Source: Thalassotalea sp. PP2-459
GTDB lineage: Bacteria; Pseudomonadota; Gammaproteobacteria; Enterobacterales; Alteromonadaceae
DNA: 64,000 nt
Assembly (NCBI RefSeq): GCF_001913705.1
Contig: NZ_MKQD01000065.1
Span: 1-64,000 of the forward strand
Direction: 5' to 3'
The stretch's first letter is position 1, and the number at the start of each line of letters is the position of its first letter. This document shows, one piece after another, positions 40,823 through 50,817 of this stretch. The notes under the pieces are model-generated. The model was not told the DNA's origin. It was given only the letters and a program-made list of their open reading frames with translations, and made no database searches. Made by a program: the position numbers and the translations under genes.

Positions 40823-42315
40823 CGGGTTCTGATAAACCAATTGTTTGGACCATTTCTGGAGCAGACTGTTCCGGAGGGGCAGGCATTGCTGCAGATATTA
40901 AAACAGGCCATAGCCTAAACGTTGAAACTTGTCACCTGATCACTGCCAATACCGTGCAAAATTCTCAACAGTTGTATTCGATTAATCCAGTAAATATATC
41001 TCTACTTTCTGAACAAGTAGATGCACTAAAAGAAGATAAAAAGCCTGCGGTGATTAAAATAGGCTTAATTGCGACAATTGATCAAGTGCAATGGTTGATT
41101 ACGATATTAATGGCCTTAAAAAAAGAAAATCCCACGTTAATTGTGGTATTTGATCCAGTCGGTAGCGCAAGTGTTGGTGGTAAGTTAACCACGCTACAAT
41201 TTTCGCATTTTCGCGATATATTACCGTATATTGATATCGTAACACCTAACCTTGATGAAGCTAAAATGCTGACTCAATCAACGATTAATGATGAAAATTT
41301 ATTAGCGCGAAGGCTTTGCCAATATGGTGCTAAAACTACCATCATTAAAGGCGGCCATAGCGAGTCAGACAAGGTGACTGACCTAGCCTATGATAGCTTG
41401 AAAGATCAGGTGTTTCGGTTGTCTTCATCTCGGGTTAATACGCATTTCAGTCATGGCGGTGGTTGTAGTTTTGCCATGGCAATTGCATCATATATCGCAC
41501 AAGGTTACTTATTAAGAGATGCGTTTACCTTAACAAAAACGTATATACATCAGGGGCTGAAAGCACAAGAAAATAAGCTTGAACAATATGGTGCATTTGA
41601 TCAGCCAAAAATGAATAAGCTTGTATCATCGGCATTTCCATCGGTTGAATCTGTCCTTAATCAACAATACCATGATTTAGCACCATTCCCTGCTATTGGC
41701 AGTTTTCAAGGGGAACAATCACTCGGGTTATACCCTGTGGTTGACTCTGTAGAGTGGTTAAAAAAATTACTGCCATTAGGTTTAGAAATCATACAACTTC
41801 GGTTAAAAAATCTATCTGATGAAGAATTAGATGCATTCATCATGCAGGCCGTAGCGTTGAGCAAGCATTATAAAACAAGATTGTTTATTAACGATCATTG
41901 GCAATTGGCGATCAAACATGGGGCTTATGGGGTTCATATAGGTCAAGAAGATCTGCTCGATGCTGATTTATTTGCTATTAACCAAGCAGGGCTTCGATTG
42001 GGCATTAGTACCCATGGTTGTTATGAGTTTATTCTTGCTAAACAACTTAACCCTTCATATTTAGCGATTGGTGCTATTTTCCCGACGAAAACGAAGAACA
42101 TGACAGGACAAATTCAAGGCATTGATAATTTAAGCCATATACTCACTATCGCAGACAATATTCCGGTAGTGGCTATTGGTGGTATAAACCATTTGAATGC
42201 TGAACAAGTTTGGCAAACGGGCGTAGATGCCGTTGCGGTGGTTACCGCAATAACAGAAGCTGACGATTACCAAAAAACAGTTACTAGGTTACAACGTTGC
42301 TTGCAACCTAGTTAA
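40819..42315 (+). CDS. thiDE: Fused HMP-phosphate kinase / thiamin phosphate synthase (ThiD-ThiE)
   Basis: The 498-residue fusion has ThiD at about 1-260 ([36 protein letters not shown] with the catalytic Cys) and ThiE at about 290-495 ([67 protein letters not shown]). It phosphorylates HMP-P and joins it to the thiazole. ATGA overlap with thiG fixes the start. Arms ACTAGGTT (42283) and AACCTAGT (42305) form a hairpin over the last codons, without a T-run. Confidence 0.94.
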   Translation: MTGSDKPIVWTISGADCSGGAGIAADIKTGHSLNVETCHLITANTVQNSQQLYSINPVNISLLSEQVDALKEDKKPAVIKIGLIATIDQVQWLITILMALKKENPTLIVVFDPVGSASVGGKLTTLQFSHFRDILPYIDIVTPNLDEAKMLTQSTINDENLLARRLCQYGAKTTIIKGGHSESDKVTDLAYDSLKDQVFRLSSSRVNTHFSHGGGCSFAMAIASYIAQGYLLRDAFTLTKTYIHQGLKAQENKLEQYGAFDQPKMNKLVSSAFPSVESVLNQQYHDLAPFPAIGSFQGEQSLGLYPVVDSVEWLKKLLPLGLEIIQLRLKNLSDEELDAFIMQAVALSKHYKTRLFINDHWQLAIKHGAYGVHIGQEDLLDADLFAINQAGLRLGISTHGCYEFILAKQLNPSYLAIGAIFPTKTKNMTGQIQGIDNLSHILTIADNIPVVAIGGINHLNAEQVWQTGVDAVAVVTAITEADDYQKTVTRLQRCLQPS

Positions 42316-42326
42316 AGACATGGCGG

Positions 42327-43853
42327 TTAGCGTTTCATGGGTTGAAGTTTTAAATATGTTGCGCTGCGCCATAACCATTCAAGTGGTCCAAACCTGAAGT
42401 ATGATAGCCAAATTAAACTAACAATCACTTGGAAGATGATGACGACGACTACAAAAAGCATTTGTTGCGTGCGATCTATTTGGCCAAACATACCACCAGC
42501 ATAGCCATAGAAAATCGTAGTAAAAATAATAGAGTGACTTATATAATTTGTTAGCGCCATTTTACCTAACGGTGACAACCAAGAAAACGCACGTGTAAAC
42601 CAACGTTTTTGATGTACTTTAACGAATAAACCCACATAGCCAGCACACAATACAAATTGACCAAGGAAAAACAGGTTATTACCGACAGCTTGTAATTCAG
42701 GTGCCGCTTTAGTTGCTGGATGTAAATTAAGGTAAACTCCTGATACGCTTAATATTAATCCAAAGAAAAGCCCGCCGTAGCATAAAGTGTTGAAAAAAGA
42801 CTGATGTTTTTCTGGGTGTTTTAATCGTTCACTTGCGATCAACCAATAACCTACCATAAATAAAGGTAAACAAATAAAGAGTGCAAAGAATGGAGTATTG
42901 CCTAATGCTCGAATCGCCTTTTCCCACCGGTGTTGGGTTGCTTGCCAATAATCGCCTTCTGTAAATATGCGCTCCTCTTCAACTGAACGATAATGGCGTT
43001 TTTGCTTGCTTTCATATTGTTTATTGACACTTTTTTCAATACGCTCTTCAGGTGTTGATTCTTCTGTGTGTTGATCAAGGTCTGAATTTTCAGTGTGATC
43101 GCTAGTTTGCTCTTGTTCGGGGATTTTAGTAAGAGCTTCGCTCTTTTTAGTTTCATCTTGCTTATTTGAGTTTTCGTTTAACGCTTTATACTCGGCTGAT
43201 GTTAATAAAAACTCTCCTACACTTTGTGCGGTAAGTATACGTTGTTCAACTTGCGCGATGACTTCGCTCTTTTCTTGCCAAGAGGCTGACGTTTTTTGGT
43301 TATCGTGAGTTACGCCATATCCGATCCCAACAAAAGTTAATATGATAAAGGGCAGTAAAATAAGCGTGAATCCAGTTTTTGCAAAGGCTGTGGGGGTATT
43401 AAAACGTGATAATTTTTTCCAGCGTAATATAAATACAAAGCCTAATAACATCAACCCAGCGACGGCATAATCATGTAAAATATCGCCACCCCAAAGAAAC
43501 ACTAAGTGGCACATGCCAATAACGAAAAGGACTATCATTCGACGAGTAAACCAAGCGCCAAAAGGTCGACCAACTTCTTGTGCTCTAATGAGCATAACGG
43601 CGAAGCCCATACCAAATAATAAAGAAAATAATTTATAAAACTTTCCTTCGATAAACACTTTCACGAGCCAGCTTGCTGCCCAGTTTCCGCCGGTTTGTGT
43701 AAAGTCAAATTGTAATAAATCAACATCAGGCCGATTGAACCATTCAACATTCATAAAGAGGATGCCAATAAGCGCAAAACCCCTTAAATAATCTAATAAA
43801 TTGATCCGTTGTTGCGCATGTACTGGTGATAAATCGTGGGATTGTGTTGTCAT
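42327..43853 (-). CDS. DUF418 family integral membrane protein
   Basis: The 508 residues have an N-terminal RINLLDYLRGFALIGILFMN, typical of the DUF418/YeiB family, and about 10 membrane helices; the C-terminal domain has NYISHSIIFTTIFYGYAGGM and the final GPLEWLWRSATY, a family hallmark. Between helices about residues 190-300 lies a long hydrophilic, Glu/Gln/Lys-rich insert that neighbours in the family usually have much shorter. The function is unknown. It converges with thiDE. Confidence 0.9.
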   Translation of the reverse strand: MTTQSHDLSPVHAQQRINLLDYLRGFALIGILFMNVEWFNRPDVDLLQFDFTQTGGNWAASWLVKVFIEGKFYKLFSLLFGMGFAVMLIRAQEVGRPFGAWFTRRMIVLFVIGMCHLVFLWGGDILHDYAVAGLMLLGFVFILRWKKLSRFNTPTAFAKTGFTLILLPFIILTFVGIGYGVTHDNQKTSASWQEKSEVIAQVEQRILTAQSVGEFLLTSAEYKALNENSNKQDETKKSEALTKIPEQEQTSDHTENSDLDQHTEESTPEERIEKSVNKQYESKQKRHYRSVEEERIFTEGDYWQATQHRWEKAIRALGNTPFFALFICLPLFMVGYWLIASERLKHPEKHQSFFNTLCYGGLFFGLILSVSGVYLNLHPATKAAPELQAVGNNLFFLGQFVLCAGYVGLFVKVHQKRWFTRAFSWLSPLGKMALTNYISHSIIFTTIFYGYAGGMFGQIDRTQQMLFVVVVIIFQVIVSLIWLSYFRFGPLEWLWRSATYLKLQPMKR

Positions 43854-44042
43854 AATATTATATTTTTTATTATCGATTCTTGTGATCTAAGCAACTAATA
43901 TTCCAATATTTATATCGTTGAATAGTAATGTTTTTTTAATTTTAGTTAATAAAAGTGTTAATTTTTTCACTAAAAAATACCAGGTTTTACTAAATGATGA
44001 AGATCAATACTAGGACGTATTGAACTTTCGAGTACAAATTTA

Positions 44043-47000
44043 CTACTGTGGCGCTAATGGGATTCTAGGTGACCAAGTTTGCCATTTGGGCTCAACGGAT
44101 TGATAAAGATCAAAGACAGTTGGCAAAACCAACTGTTCAGCCGACATTCTCTTTGGGGTTGCAAATGCAATACCGCCAGACATGAGTGATTCTAATGATT
44201 CTGACTCAACATTAACGCCCGAAAAAAGACCCGCTTCAAGGCTAAAGCCACTTGTGTTCCAAAATTTGGATTCAGGGGTAACTAAGGGGGTATATCGATC
44301 GGTAATATTAATATAAATATTAACCTTGTCTGCATTATTTGCTAGATCGATACCAATAACGCTGCCAACAGCTACTTGTTTATAAAGCACAGGGTTACCA
44401 ACTCGAATCGACCCGAGTGAATTAGCCGTTAAGGTTAAATTTAAGCCAAAAGGAAGTGCTTTAGTTGCAGGAGCGGAATTGGCAGCAATAAAATGCGTTT
44501 TAGCCTTACCTTTGCCTGGAGATACACCAATAAAGCCACCCTGTAGTGCTGAACTTATGTGTTTATTACCGGTGAGGCCAATACTGGCTTCATCAAAATA
44601 AAAGCTTGAGCCTTCCACCGCGAATCGCTTGCCGTAATCGGTTAAATAGCCATATGCAATGGCTCCTTGCTCTTGATTAATAAAGTCAACATAAGAAATT
44701 GAACCAATGGTTTGTTGATGAAACTTAATACTTAGTCCAGCTTTAATGCCGGCAATATTGGTAAATTTTATGCTAATTGCCTGGCCGGCTACTTTGGCTT
44801 TGTGACGACTGGAAAATAACGTGAATTTTTCGCCTTCTTTCGTTAACGGAGCTGCACCTTCTTTTGGGTTATAAAAACTCAACCCTCCACGTAAAATTGT
44901 TTCGGCAGACTCTGCTTGTAATGAAACACTGGTTAAATCAGTTGTTAATGAAATGCCACTGGAAACATAAAACCGGGAAAATTGATTAACTAAATGTTGG
45001 TTAGTTTCATCAATAGTAATGGTAATTAATGTACTATCGCCATTTTTATTGAGATCTACACTGTCTATTTGACCAACTGAAATACCTTTATACGTTACTG
45101 GGCTCCCTGGTACAAGACTAGCACCGTTTTCACTCATTAATGTGAGCTGTAACCCACTGGCATGTAGTTCTTTAGCGGGTGGTTTTTGATACATATGAAA
45201 GCGTTGTTTAAATGCTCCTTTTCCCGCCAATATCGCTATATAGCTTCCTCCGAAAAATGCTTCTGTATCAGTAACGCCAGAGAGAGTTAACCGCGGATCT
45301 ACCAACCAAAATTTTGTAGATTCTTTCAATAAATAGTCAAATTCTGGTAACAGCCCGACAACGAGTTCGTGATGATCTTGTTTATGATGAATAGCGTGAA
45401 CTGAACCAATAACGTTGCCGCGATGAATAATACGTGTTGAACGTTTTATACCTTTAGCGTCAGCAACTAACAGTGTTAGGGGCAATGATTGTTTCGCGAT
45501 TTTTCTCGATGAAAGTAATGGGAATAGATCACCATTATTCACTGATTTAGCATTAACGGTTTCGTGCGTATCAAAAGCGATACCACCGGCTAAAATAGAC
45601 TGTAATGAATGTGCTTTAACGTCTACACCTTGTATTCCTGCCTTTATTCTTACGCCACTGGTATTCCAAAAGCGAGTGTTACTTTTAACGTATTGTTTAT
45701 ATTGTTCTTTAATATGAATATGCACAATTACCTGTTCAGAGGTTTTATTTTCAATGGCTTGAACGGTACCAACAGGCTGTTTTTTATAGTAAATATTGGT
45801 ACCTATTTTTAAAGATTCAACATCGCTAGCGGTTAACATAATATGTAAGCCTGGCTCGTCATAATCATAAGCTGGCTTATGTGCATACACATTGAATTGT
45901 GTTTGAGGCTCCCCTTTTAATGATGGTCGTAAACTAAGATGTGAACCTTTTAGTAATGTGCGTAAATTGGTCACCCCGCCTAAATCTAATTCTGGGGTAA
46001 CGGTATAAAACTGCGAGTCGCTTGTTAAATAAGGAACAACACGAGGGCTCACTTTCGCGATAGCTGTAATTTTACGAGACGTTGGGTCAATTTTACTAAA
46101 TGATTCTATGACCCCTAAGGTCAGTCCTTGATACTCAATTAAAGCTCCTTTATCTATACCGGTGTCCCAATCAAGCTTTAAGGTAATTTCATGCCCCATT
46201 TCGGCGGTTTGAAAGTCAGGATGCAAAGTAAATTCATGACCTGATTTTGCGGAGGGCAACGGTGTTGAAAATTTAGGATCATCAAAGGCAACACCACCCG
46301 ATATAATGGAACCTACTGATTCGGTTTTAATGTTAATGCCTGAGGTTAAAGAACCGGTAAATTCGAATCCGCTAGCGTTCCAAAAAATAGAGTTTTCTTT
46401 TACCAAATAGGCATGCTCAGGCTTAATAAACACTGAAATGTCGACGGTAGCATCGTCAACGTTATACTGCACGCCTGACACATGGCCAACGGGAATTTGC
46501 TTAAAGCTAACCGGTGAGTTGGTGTTAATTGACCCAAGAGTATTGGTTTTCAAAGTAATGTGTAAACCAGGGGTAGATTTATCGAGTTCTGGCGCTTCAT
46601 TTAATGCGACAAAAAACCTGCTAGGGTTCCCCCTGTGCTCTAAATCGGGTTGAACATTTATGTAACTACCTGATATTAAAGTATCTAACCCAGTAACACC
46701 TTGAAATGACACATCAGCAGTGACATACCAAAACGTTGTATTGTCAGTGAGTAATTCTTCACTACTCGCTACCATTTCAATTTGTACTAATAAACTTTGT
46801 AGATCATCAGTGACTTCTACTTGTTTGACAACACCTATCGGTAAACCTTTATATCTTACTTCTGTTTTACCAACGACAATGCCGCTTGCTTGATTAAATT
46901 GTACGGTGATATAAACGCCTCGTTCATACACCGCTTTTACAATTAGCCACGCACCAAATAGCAACGCAATAATTGGTACCAACCAAACAGCAGAAACGCT

Positions 47001-47051
47001 TTCTTTTGATGATATAATTGCGTCAAGCGGATGGTGTTGTTTATTACTCAT
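44043..47051 (-). CDS. letB: LetB-like MCE protein with eight MCE repeats
   Basis: This envelope-spanning lipid transport protein has an N-terminal membrane helix (WLVPIIALLFGAWLIVKAVY, about 22-41) and then repeated MCE domains. I count eight starts of the pattern hydrophobic strand, G, 10 residues, G or K, VG.V: at about residues 45, 160, 275, 390, 510, 625, 745 and 860. E. coli LetB (YebT) has seven and 877 residues; this has 1002. The start at 47051 (MSNKQHHPLD) is preferred to a longer frame into letA. It overlaps the upstream gene by 8 bases. Confidence 0.9.
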   Translation of the reverse strand: MSNKQHHPLDAIISSKESVSAVWLVPIIALLFGAWLIVKAVYERGVYITVQFNQASGIVVGKTEVRYKGLPIGVVKQVEVTDDLQSLLVQIEMVASSEELLTDNTTFWYVTADVSFQGVTGLDTLISGSYINVQPDLEHRGNPSRFFVALNEAPELDKSTPGLHITLKTNTLGSINTNSPVSFKQIPVGHVSGVQYNVDDATVDISVFIKPEHAYLVKENSIFWNASGFEFTGSLTSGINIKTESVGSIISGGVAFDDPKFSTPLPSAKSGHEFTLHPDFQTAEMGHEITLKLDWDTGIDKGALIEYQGLTLGVIESFSKIDPTSRKITAIAKVSPRVVPYLTSDSQFYTVTPELDLGGVTNLRTLLKGSHLSLRPSLKGEPQTQFNVYAHKPAYDYDEPGLHIMLTASDVESLKIGTNIYYKKQPVGTVQAIENKTSEQVIVHIHIKEQYKQYVKSNTRFWNTSGVRIKAGIQGVDVKAHSLQSILAGGIAFDTHETVNAKSVNNGDLFPLLSSRKIAKQSLPLTLLVADAKGIKRSTRIIHRGNVIGSVHAIHHKQDHHELVVGLLPEFDYLLKESTKFWLVDPRLTLSGVTDTEAFFGGSYIAILAGKGAFKQRFHMYQKPPAKELHASGLQLTLMSENGASLVPGSPVTYKGISVGQIDSVDLNKNGDSTLITITIDETNQHLVNQFSRFYVSSGISLTTDLTSVSLQAESAETILRGGLSFYNPKEGAAPLTKEGEKFTLFSSRHKAKVAGQAISIKFTNIAGIKAGLSIKFHQQTIGSISYVDFINQEQGAIAYGYLTDYGKRFAVEGSSFYFDEASIGLTGNKHISSALQGGFIGVSPGKGKAKTHFIAANSAPATKALPFGLNLTLTANSLGSIRVGNPVLYKQVAVGSVIGIDLANNADKVNIYINITDRYTPLVTPESKFWNTSGFSLEAGLFSGVNVESESLESLMSGGIAFATPKRMSAEQLVLPTVFDLYQSVEPKWQTWSPRIPLAPQ

Positions 47052-47670
47052 GTGTTTGCTCTTTTTTATTGTTGTTGTCCCATAGCAATCTAGAATCAAA
47101 GCTATGTGCTGCCATCAGCGTTGCGATAACCATTAAGGCAAAGTAACTTGCCCCTAAAGAAACTTCAATATTACTGATAAAACCTAAATTCACCACAGAC
47201 GCCATCACTACGACGACAAATACATCAAGCATTGACCACGGACCAATATTTTCAACGATATGAAATAAATGGCTTTGCCTTTTCAGGCTCATATTGCTGC
47301 GATGTTTAACGTGATAAACCAGAAAAAATAATCCAATAATTTTCCCTAACGGAATAATAAAGCTAGCCATAAAAATAATGAACGCGATAGGGTAATGCCC
47401 TGTTTGAATGAACGTTGCAATACCTTGTAAAATAGTTGACGCCTCTGTCTTGCCAAAGGTATGGAGTGTCATCATGGGGTAGATATTGGCAGGTATAAAT
47501 AAGACTAAAGAAGTCACTGTCCACGCTAGGGTGTGTTGTAAGCTGTTTGGTTTACGACTGTAAAACCAATGAGCACAGCGAGAACATTGTTGTTTTTCAC
47601 TGTGCATTTTATTAATTTTTTGGCACCTAGGACAACTGCCTAAACCATTCGAAAGTGCTGTTCTAGTCAT
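47044..47670 (-). CDS. PqiA/LetA-domain membrane protein, second half
   Basis: The 208-residue protein has an N-terminal zinc-ribbon (CPRCQKINKMHSEKQQCSRC) and four membrane helices (SLVLFIPANIYPMMTLHTFG is a PqiA hallmark). In E. coli, LetA (YebS) carries two such domains in one 427-residue chain; here they are separate genes overlapping by 8 bases. It probably pairs with the upstream half to pass lipid to the LetB tube. Confidence 0.9.
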   Translation of the reverse strand: MTRTALSNGLGSCPRCQKINKMHSEKQQCSRCAHWFYSRKPNSLQHTLAWTVTSLVLFIPANIYPMMTLHTFGKTEASTILQGIATFIQTGHYPIAFIIFMASFIIPLGKIIGLFFLVYHVKHRSNMSLKRQSHLFHIVENIGPWSMLDVFVVVVMASVVNLGFISNIEVSLGASYFALMVIATLMAAHSFDSRLLWDNNNKKEQTHE

Positions 47671-48286
47671 TGATTTGCTCCAGCTGTTGCCATATAAATC
47701 GATGGTCTAACGTGATGGATAGCATGGTTGAACACATCAACAATAGAATGATACTGGTAATACCCGTGCCAATAGCAATATCTGCAATATCCACTAATTT
47801 ATATAATGACACGATGATCCCTAGAAAAAATACATGAATCATTGCCCAGTTATTCAGTAGATGATAAGAGCGGAAAAACACGATCAAGTGAGGTTTTTTG
47901 CTCGTATACTTCAAACAAAAAGTTAAATAAAACGCTGTGAATAAACGAACAGCAGGTACAGCAATGGCAAAAATAAAGACACAAAAGGCAATAAAATAAA
48001 AACCTTCATTCGCTAATAAAACAATACATGTAAATAATGACGCTTGGTTATACTGACCTGCGGCATATATGCCCATTAACGGCATGACAGTAGCGGGTAT
48101 TAATAATAATAATCCTGCAAATGAAATAGCGAATGTTTTATCAAGGGTGTGCTTTTTAGGGGAATGTAACACCGTATTACAACAGGGGCAAAGCGCCTTT
48201 TGGTGGTTTGAGAGCTTGGGAAGATTTACCAAGGTATCGCAGCGTTGACAGGCAGCTAAGGTATCCGTTGGTAGCGACGCTGTCAT
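47663..48286 (-). CDS. PqiA/LetA-domain membrane protein, first half
   Basis: The 207-residue protein has a zinc ribbon with two Cys pairs (CQRCDTLVNL, CPCCNTVL) and four membrane helices; LLLIPATVMPLMGIYAAGQY is the PqiA signature. It is the first gene of the three-gene operon. Together with the next protein it corresponds to a split LetA. The separation could be ancestral or a loss of fusion. Confidence 0.9.
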   Translation of the reverse strand: MTASLPTDTLAACQRCDTLVNLPKLSNHQKALCPCCNTVLHSPKKHTLDKTFAISFAGLLLLIPATVMPLMGIYAAGQYNQASLFTCIVLLANEGFYFIAFCVFIFAIAVPAVRLFTAFYLTFCLKYTSKKPHLIVFFRSYHLLNNWAMIHVFFLGIIVSLYKLVDIADIAIGTGITSIILLLMCSTMLSITLDHRFIWQQLEQIND

Positions 48287-48363
48287 TGATATAACCCTTT
48301 GTAAAATTGGAAGTAATTTTAGTTTATGTGATCCTGATATAATCGCAACTTATTTTGAACATA

Positions 48364-48392
48364 AAAAAAGCAGCGATGACGCTGCTTTTTAA
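48364..48392 (-). terminator. Terminator of the cytochrome gene
   Basis: AGCAGCG and CGCTGCT around ATGA, with T-run on the minus strand. It sits 20 bases after the cytochrome stop; on the plus strand it also carries five T. Confidence 0.9.
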
Positions 48393-48405
48393 GAGATGTT
48401 AATTA

Positions 48406-49638
48406 TTATTTTAATGTAGACATATAATTAGCAAGTGCTGATATATCTGCATCAGAAAGCTTGCTGGCAATATCTTGCATCATGCCGTTTTTATCGTTAG
48501 CACGAGTACCAGAACGGAAGGCTTGAAGCTGGGCTTTTAAATAGCCCGGATGCTGGCCGCCAACAGCAGGGAAGCTAGCACTGTCCATACCACCACCATT
48601 GACAGAGTGGCACGCGATACAGGCTGTAATGCCTCGCTCAGCATCACCGCCAACGTAAAGCTCTTTACCAAAAGCATCTGCATCGCCTGCAACAGGCTTT
48701 AACTTTTGTGAAGCGTAATATGCAGCAACGTTTTGCATATCTTCTTCACTTAACGCGCCAACCATACCGGCCATAATTGCGTTATCACGAACGCCTGATT
48801 TAAATTCTTTCAACTGTTTGTAAAGGTAAGCTTCACCTTGTCCAGCAATTGAAGGATACATTGCATTAGTTGAGTTACCGTCTGCATTATGACAAGCAAT
48901 ACACGTTGCAGATTTTTCTTTACCTAATTTTGCATCACCAACAAATGATTTGACGGCTACTTTACCTGTAGACGCTTTTACTTCACCTACCGCAGCAGTG
49001 TCTGCAAAATAAGCGCCTAGGTTAGCAATATCTTCGGTAGATAAGTTTGCTGTCACTTGATTCATTGACGCGTTATGACGCGCATTGTCTTTGAAGTTTT
49101 TTAATTGCTTTTCAATGTATTCAGGGTGCTGATTAGATAAGTTAGGGTTAATCAACACTTTGCTGTTACCGTCTTTACCATGACAAGTGATACATGCTGT
49201 AATACCACGTTCTGCATCACCATGCTCATATAAGGCTTTACCGGCACTAGCATTTGGTTGATATTCCGGTACTGGAGCAGCTGCTGTTTGGGTTGTGCTT
49301 TCATCACCTCCCCCTGCAGGAGCAGAGCCGTCTATGCCAAAGGCTGAATAATACGCGGCTAAATCAGCCATGTCTTGCTCAGATAAATTTGCTGCCATTG
49401 GTGACATTAATTGATCGTTACGATCACCAGCCTTAAACGCTTTTAACTGTTTCACGATATAATCAGCGTGCTGACCCGCTAAGTTTGGGTAGCTGTCTGC
49501 GGTACCCATACCGTTACTACCATGACAAGCTGCACAAACAGCTGCTTTTGTTTTTCCTGATTGGGCGTCACCCGCAAAGGCATAAGCCTGAGCCATCATG
49601 CCCAACCCGATGACCATTGAAAATAAAACGTTTTTCAT
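48406..49638 (-). CDS. Four-haem cytochrome c4-like protein
   Basis: This periplasmic electron carrier has 410 residues and a signal peptide (about 1-22; VIGLGMMAQAYAFAG). Four CXXCH haem sites are present: CAACHGS (about 35), CITCHGK (about 153), CIACHNA (about 246) and CIACHSV (about 341). Ordinary c4 is about 200 residues with two haems; this is an internal duplication of the whole protein. It lies head to head with engB, as c4 genes do in many gammaproteobacteria. It probably donates electrons to a terminal oxidase. Confidence 0.93.
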   Translation of the reverse strand: MKNVLFSMVIGLGMMAQAYAFAGDAQSGKTKAAVCAACHGSNGMGTADSYPNLAGQHADYIVKQLKAFKAGDRNDQLMSPMAANLSEQDMADLAAYYSAFGIDGSAPAGGGDESTTQTAAAPVPEYQPNASAGKALYEHGDAERGITACITCHGKDGNSKVLINPNLSNQHPEYIEKQLKNFKDNARHNASMNQVTANLSTEDIANLGAYFADTAAVGEVKASTGKVAVKSFVGDAKLGKEKSATCIACHNADGNSTNAMYPSIAGQGEAYLYKQLKEFKSGVRDNAIMAGMVGALSEEDMQNVAAYYASQKLKPVAGDADAFGKELYVGGDAERGITACIACHSVNGGGMDSASFPAVGGQHPGYLKAQLQAFRSGTRANDKNGMMQDIASKLSDADISALANYMSTLK

Positions 49639-49833
49639 GGATTGCTCTCTGTTTCATATTGCGCTTGATTCATAGCCAATCAAGCATCGTTGTTAGTTTT
49701 TTAATTATCGCGGCATTTTACACGAAACCAAAGGCTTTTTAAGCCTGTGTGAGAAAAAAACGCTAAAAAAAGTAAGGTTTTCACTAATTTTTTTCAAAAA
49801 CAGATATAATAGGCCCATTACTAAAGATTAAAG

Positions 49834-50469
49834 ATGGAAACGGTTTTGTCTACTTTTGCAGTTAATTTAAATAAAGCATCCTTTGTGATCAGTGCGCCTG
49901 ATATTCGAAAACTTCCAGAAGATACCGGTATTGAAGTTGCGTTTGCAGGGCGTTCTAATGCAGGTAAATCAAGCGCATTAAACACGTTAACACGCCAGAA
50001 AAGTTTAGCACGTATCAGTAAAACGCCAGGTCGCACTCAATTAATTAACGTGTTTGAAGTTGAAGAACAGTTACGACTTGTAGATTTACCAGGGTATGGT
50101 TTTGCAAAAGTACCGCTCGAAATGAAAAAAAAGTGGCAAAAAGCGTTAGGTGAATACCTAGAAAAGCGTGAAAGCTTACAAGGCTTGGTGGTATTAATGG
50201 ATATTCGCCACCCACTAAAAGACTTAGATCGTGATCTAATTGAATGGGCGGTAGACAGTGAACTACCTGTATTAGCGTTGTTAACCAAATCAGATAAGTT
50301 ATCTCAAGGAAAGGCGAGCGCAGAAGTATTAAAAGTTAAGAAAACCCTACAACCCCTTGGCGGCGACATTAAGGTGCAAGCCTTTTCGTCATTGAAAAAA
50401 ACAGGTGTTGATCAAGCAACCCAAGTGATTTGCCAATGGATGGACCCAGAAAAACTGATTGAAGCATAA
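49834..50469 (+). CDS. engB: Ribosome biogenesis GTPase EngB (YihA)
   Basis: This 211-residue TRAFAC GTPase acts in 50S subunit assembly. G1 [16 protein letters not shown] (about residue 30), G2 [11 protein letters not shown]3 [12 protein letters not shown]4 TKSDK (about 150) and G5 SSLKKTG are all present. Codon 1 lies at the normal distance from G1. Its 3' end faces a minus-strand small RNA, the same order as yihA and spf in E. coli. Confidence 0.96.
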   Translation: METVLSTFAVNLNKASFVISAPDIRKLPEDTGIEVAFAGRSNAGKSSALNTLTRQKSLARISKTPGRTQLINVFEVEEQLRLVDLPGYGFAKVPLEMKKKWQKALGEYLEKRESLQGLVVLMDIRHPLKDLDRDLIEWAVDSELPVLALLTKSDKLSQGKASAEVLKVKKTLQPLGGDIKVQAFSSLKKTGVDQATQVICQWMDPEKLIEA

Positions 50470-50680
50470 ATCACGATGCTCTATTAAGTACTACTTAAAC
50501 TCAGGTTTGTATAATATCAATGCTATAAACGCATTGCTTATGCAAAGCTGAGGTTACTCAATAGAGAAACTCCTTTTCAAACAAACCTATCATCCCTTAC
50601 CGTAGTCAAATTTTAGCATTATTGTAATTTTACGGGTAAACGCTGTAATTATTAAGGAAATTTAAACAGTCATTTTTAGG
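50470..50680. other. Spacer between engB and the candidate small RNA
   Basis: This holds no gene I can support and no strong hairpin with T-run for engB. Confidence 0.5.
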
Positions 50681-50772
50681 CAAAAAAAAACCGAAGATGA
50701 ATCATCTTCGGCTTGATAGCTTTGGGGAAAGCTAGAATATAAAATTTTTACAACAGGTGTTCGCTAGGAACA
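50681..50772 (-). ncRNA. Candidate small RNA convergent with engB (Spot 42 position)
   Basis: On the minus strand a strong promoter is followed by about 90 bases without a usable frame and by a perfect intrinsic terminator: CCGAAGATG, three bases, CATCTTCGG, then nine T (50682-50711). A second hairpin TAGCTTT, four C, AAAGCTA (50717-50734) precedes it, and a U-rich single-stranded stretch (TTGTAAAAATTTTATATTC) lies before that. This layout suits an Hfq-binding regulatory RNA. In E. coli the gene beside yihA in this orientation is spf (Spot 42), but I see no clear identity with the Spot 42 sequence. Confidence 0.7.
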
Positions 50773-50778
50773 AAACTG

Positions 50779-50808
50779 ATTATAGAGTATCCACTCTATA
50801 AAAGTAAA
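50779..50808 (-). promoter_or_regulatory. Promoter of the candidate small RNA
   Basis: The minus strand reads TTTACT (50808-50803), an 18-base spacer, then TATAAT (50784-50779), a perfect -10. The spacer holds a dyad TATAGAG/CTCTATA (50781-50800), and AGTAAA, three bases, TTTACT (50803-50817) overlaps the -35. These could be regulator sites. Confidence 0.75.
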
Positions 50809-50817
50809 GTGTTTACT

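Noticed and set aside
50037-50288. Minus-strand frame inside engB, and similar long frames antisense to core genes
   Set aside because: They lie wholly within well-supported genes, lack ribosome sites and show low-complexity translations typical of shadow frames.
50681-50772. Direct call of Spot 42 (spf)
   Set aside because: The position and orientation fit, but the conserved 5' part of Spot 42 is not recognisable, so the gene symbol is withheld.
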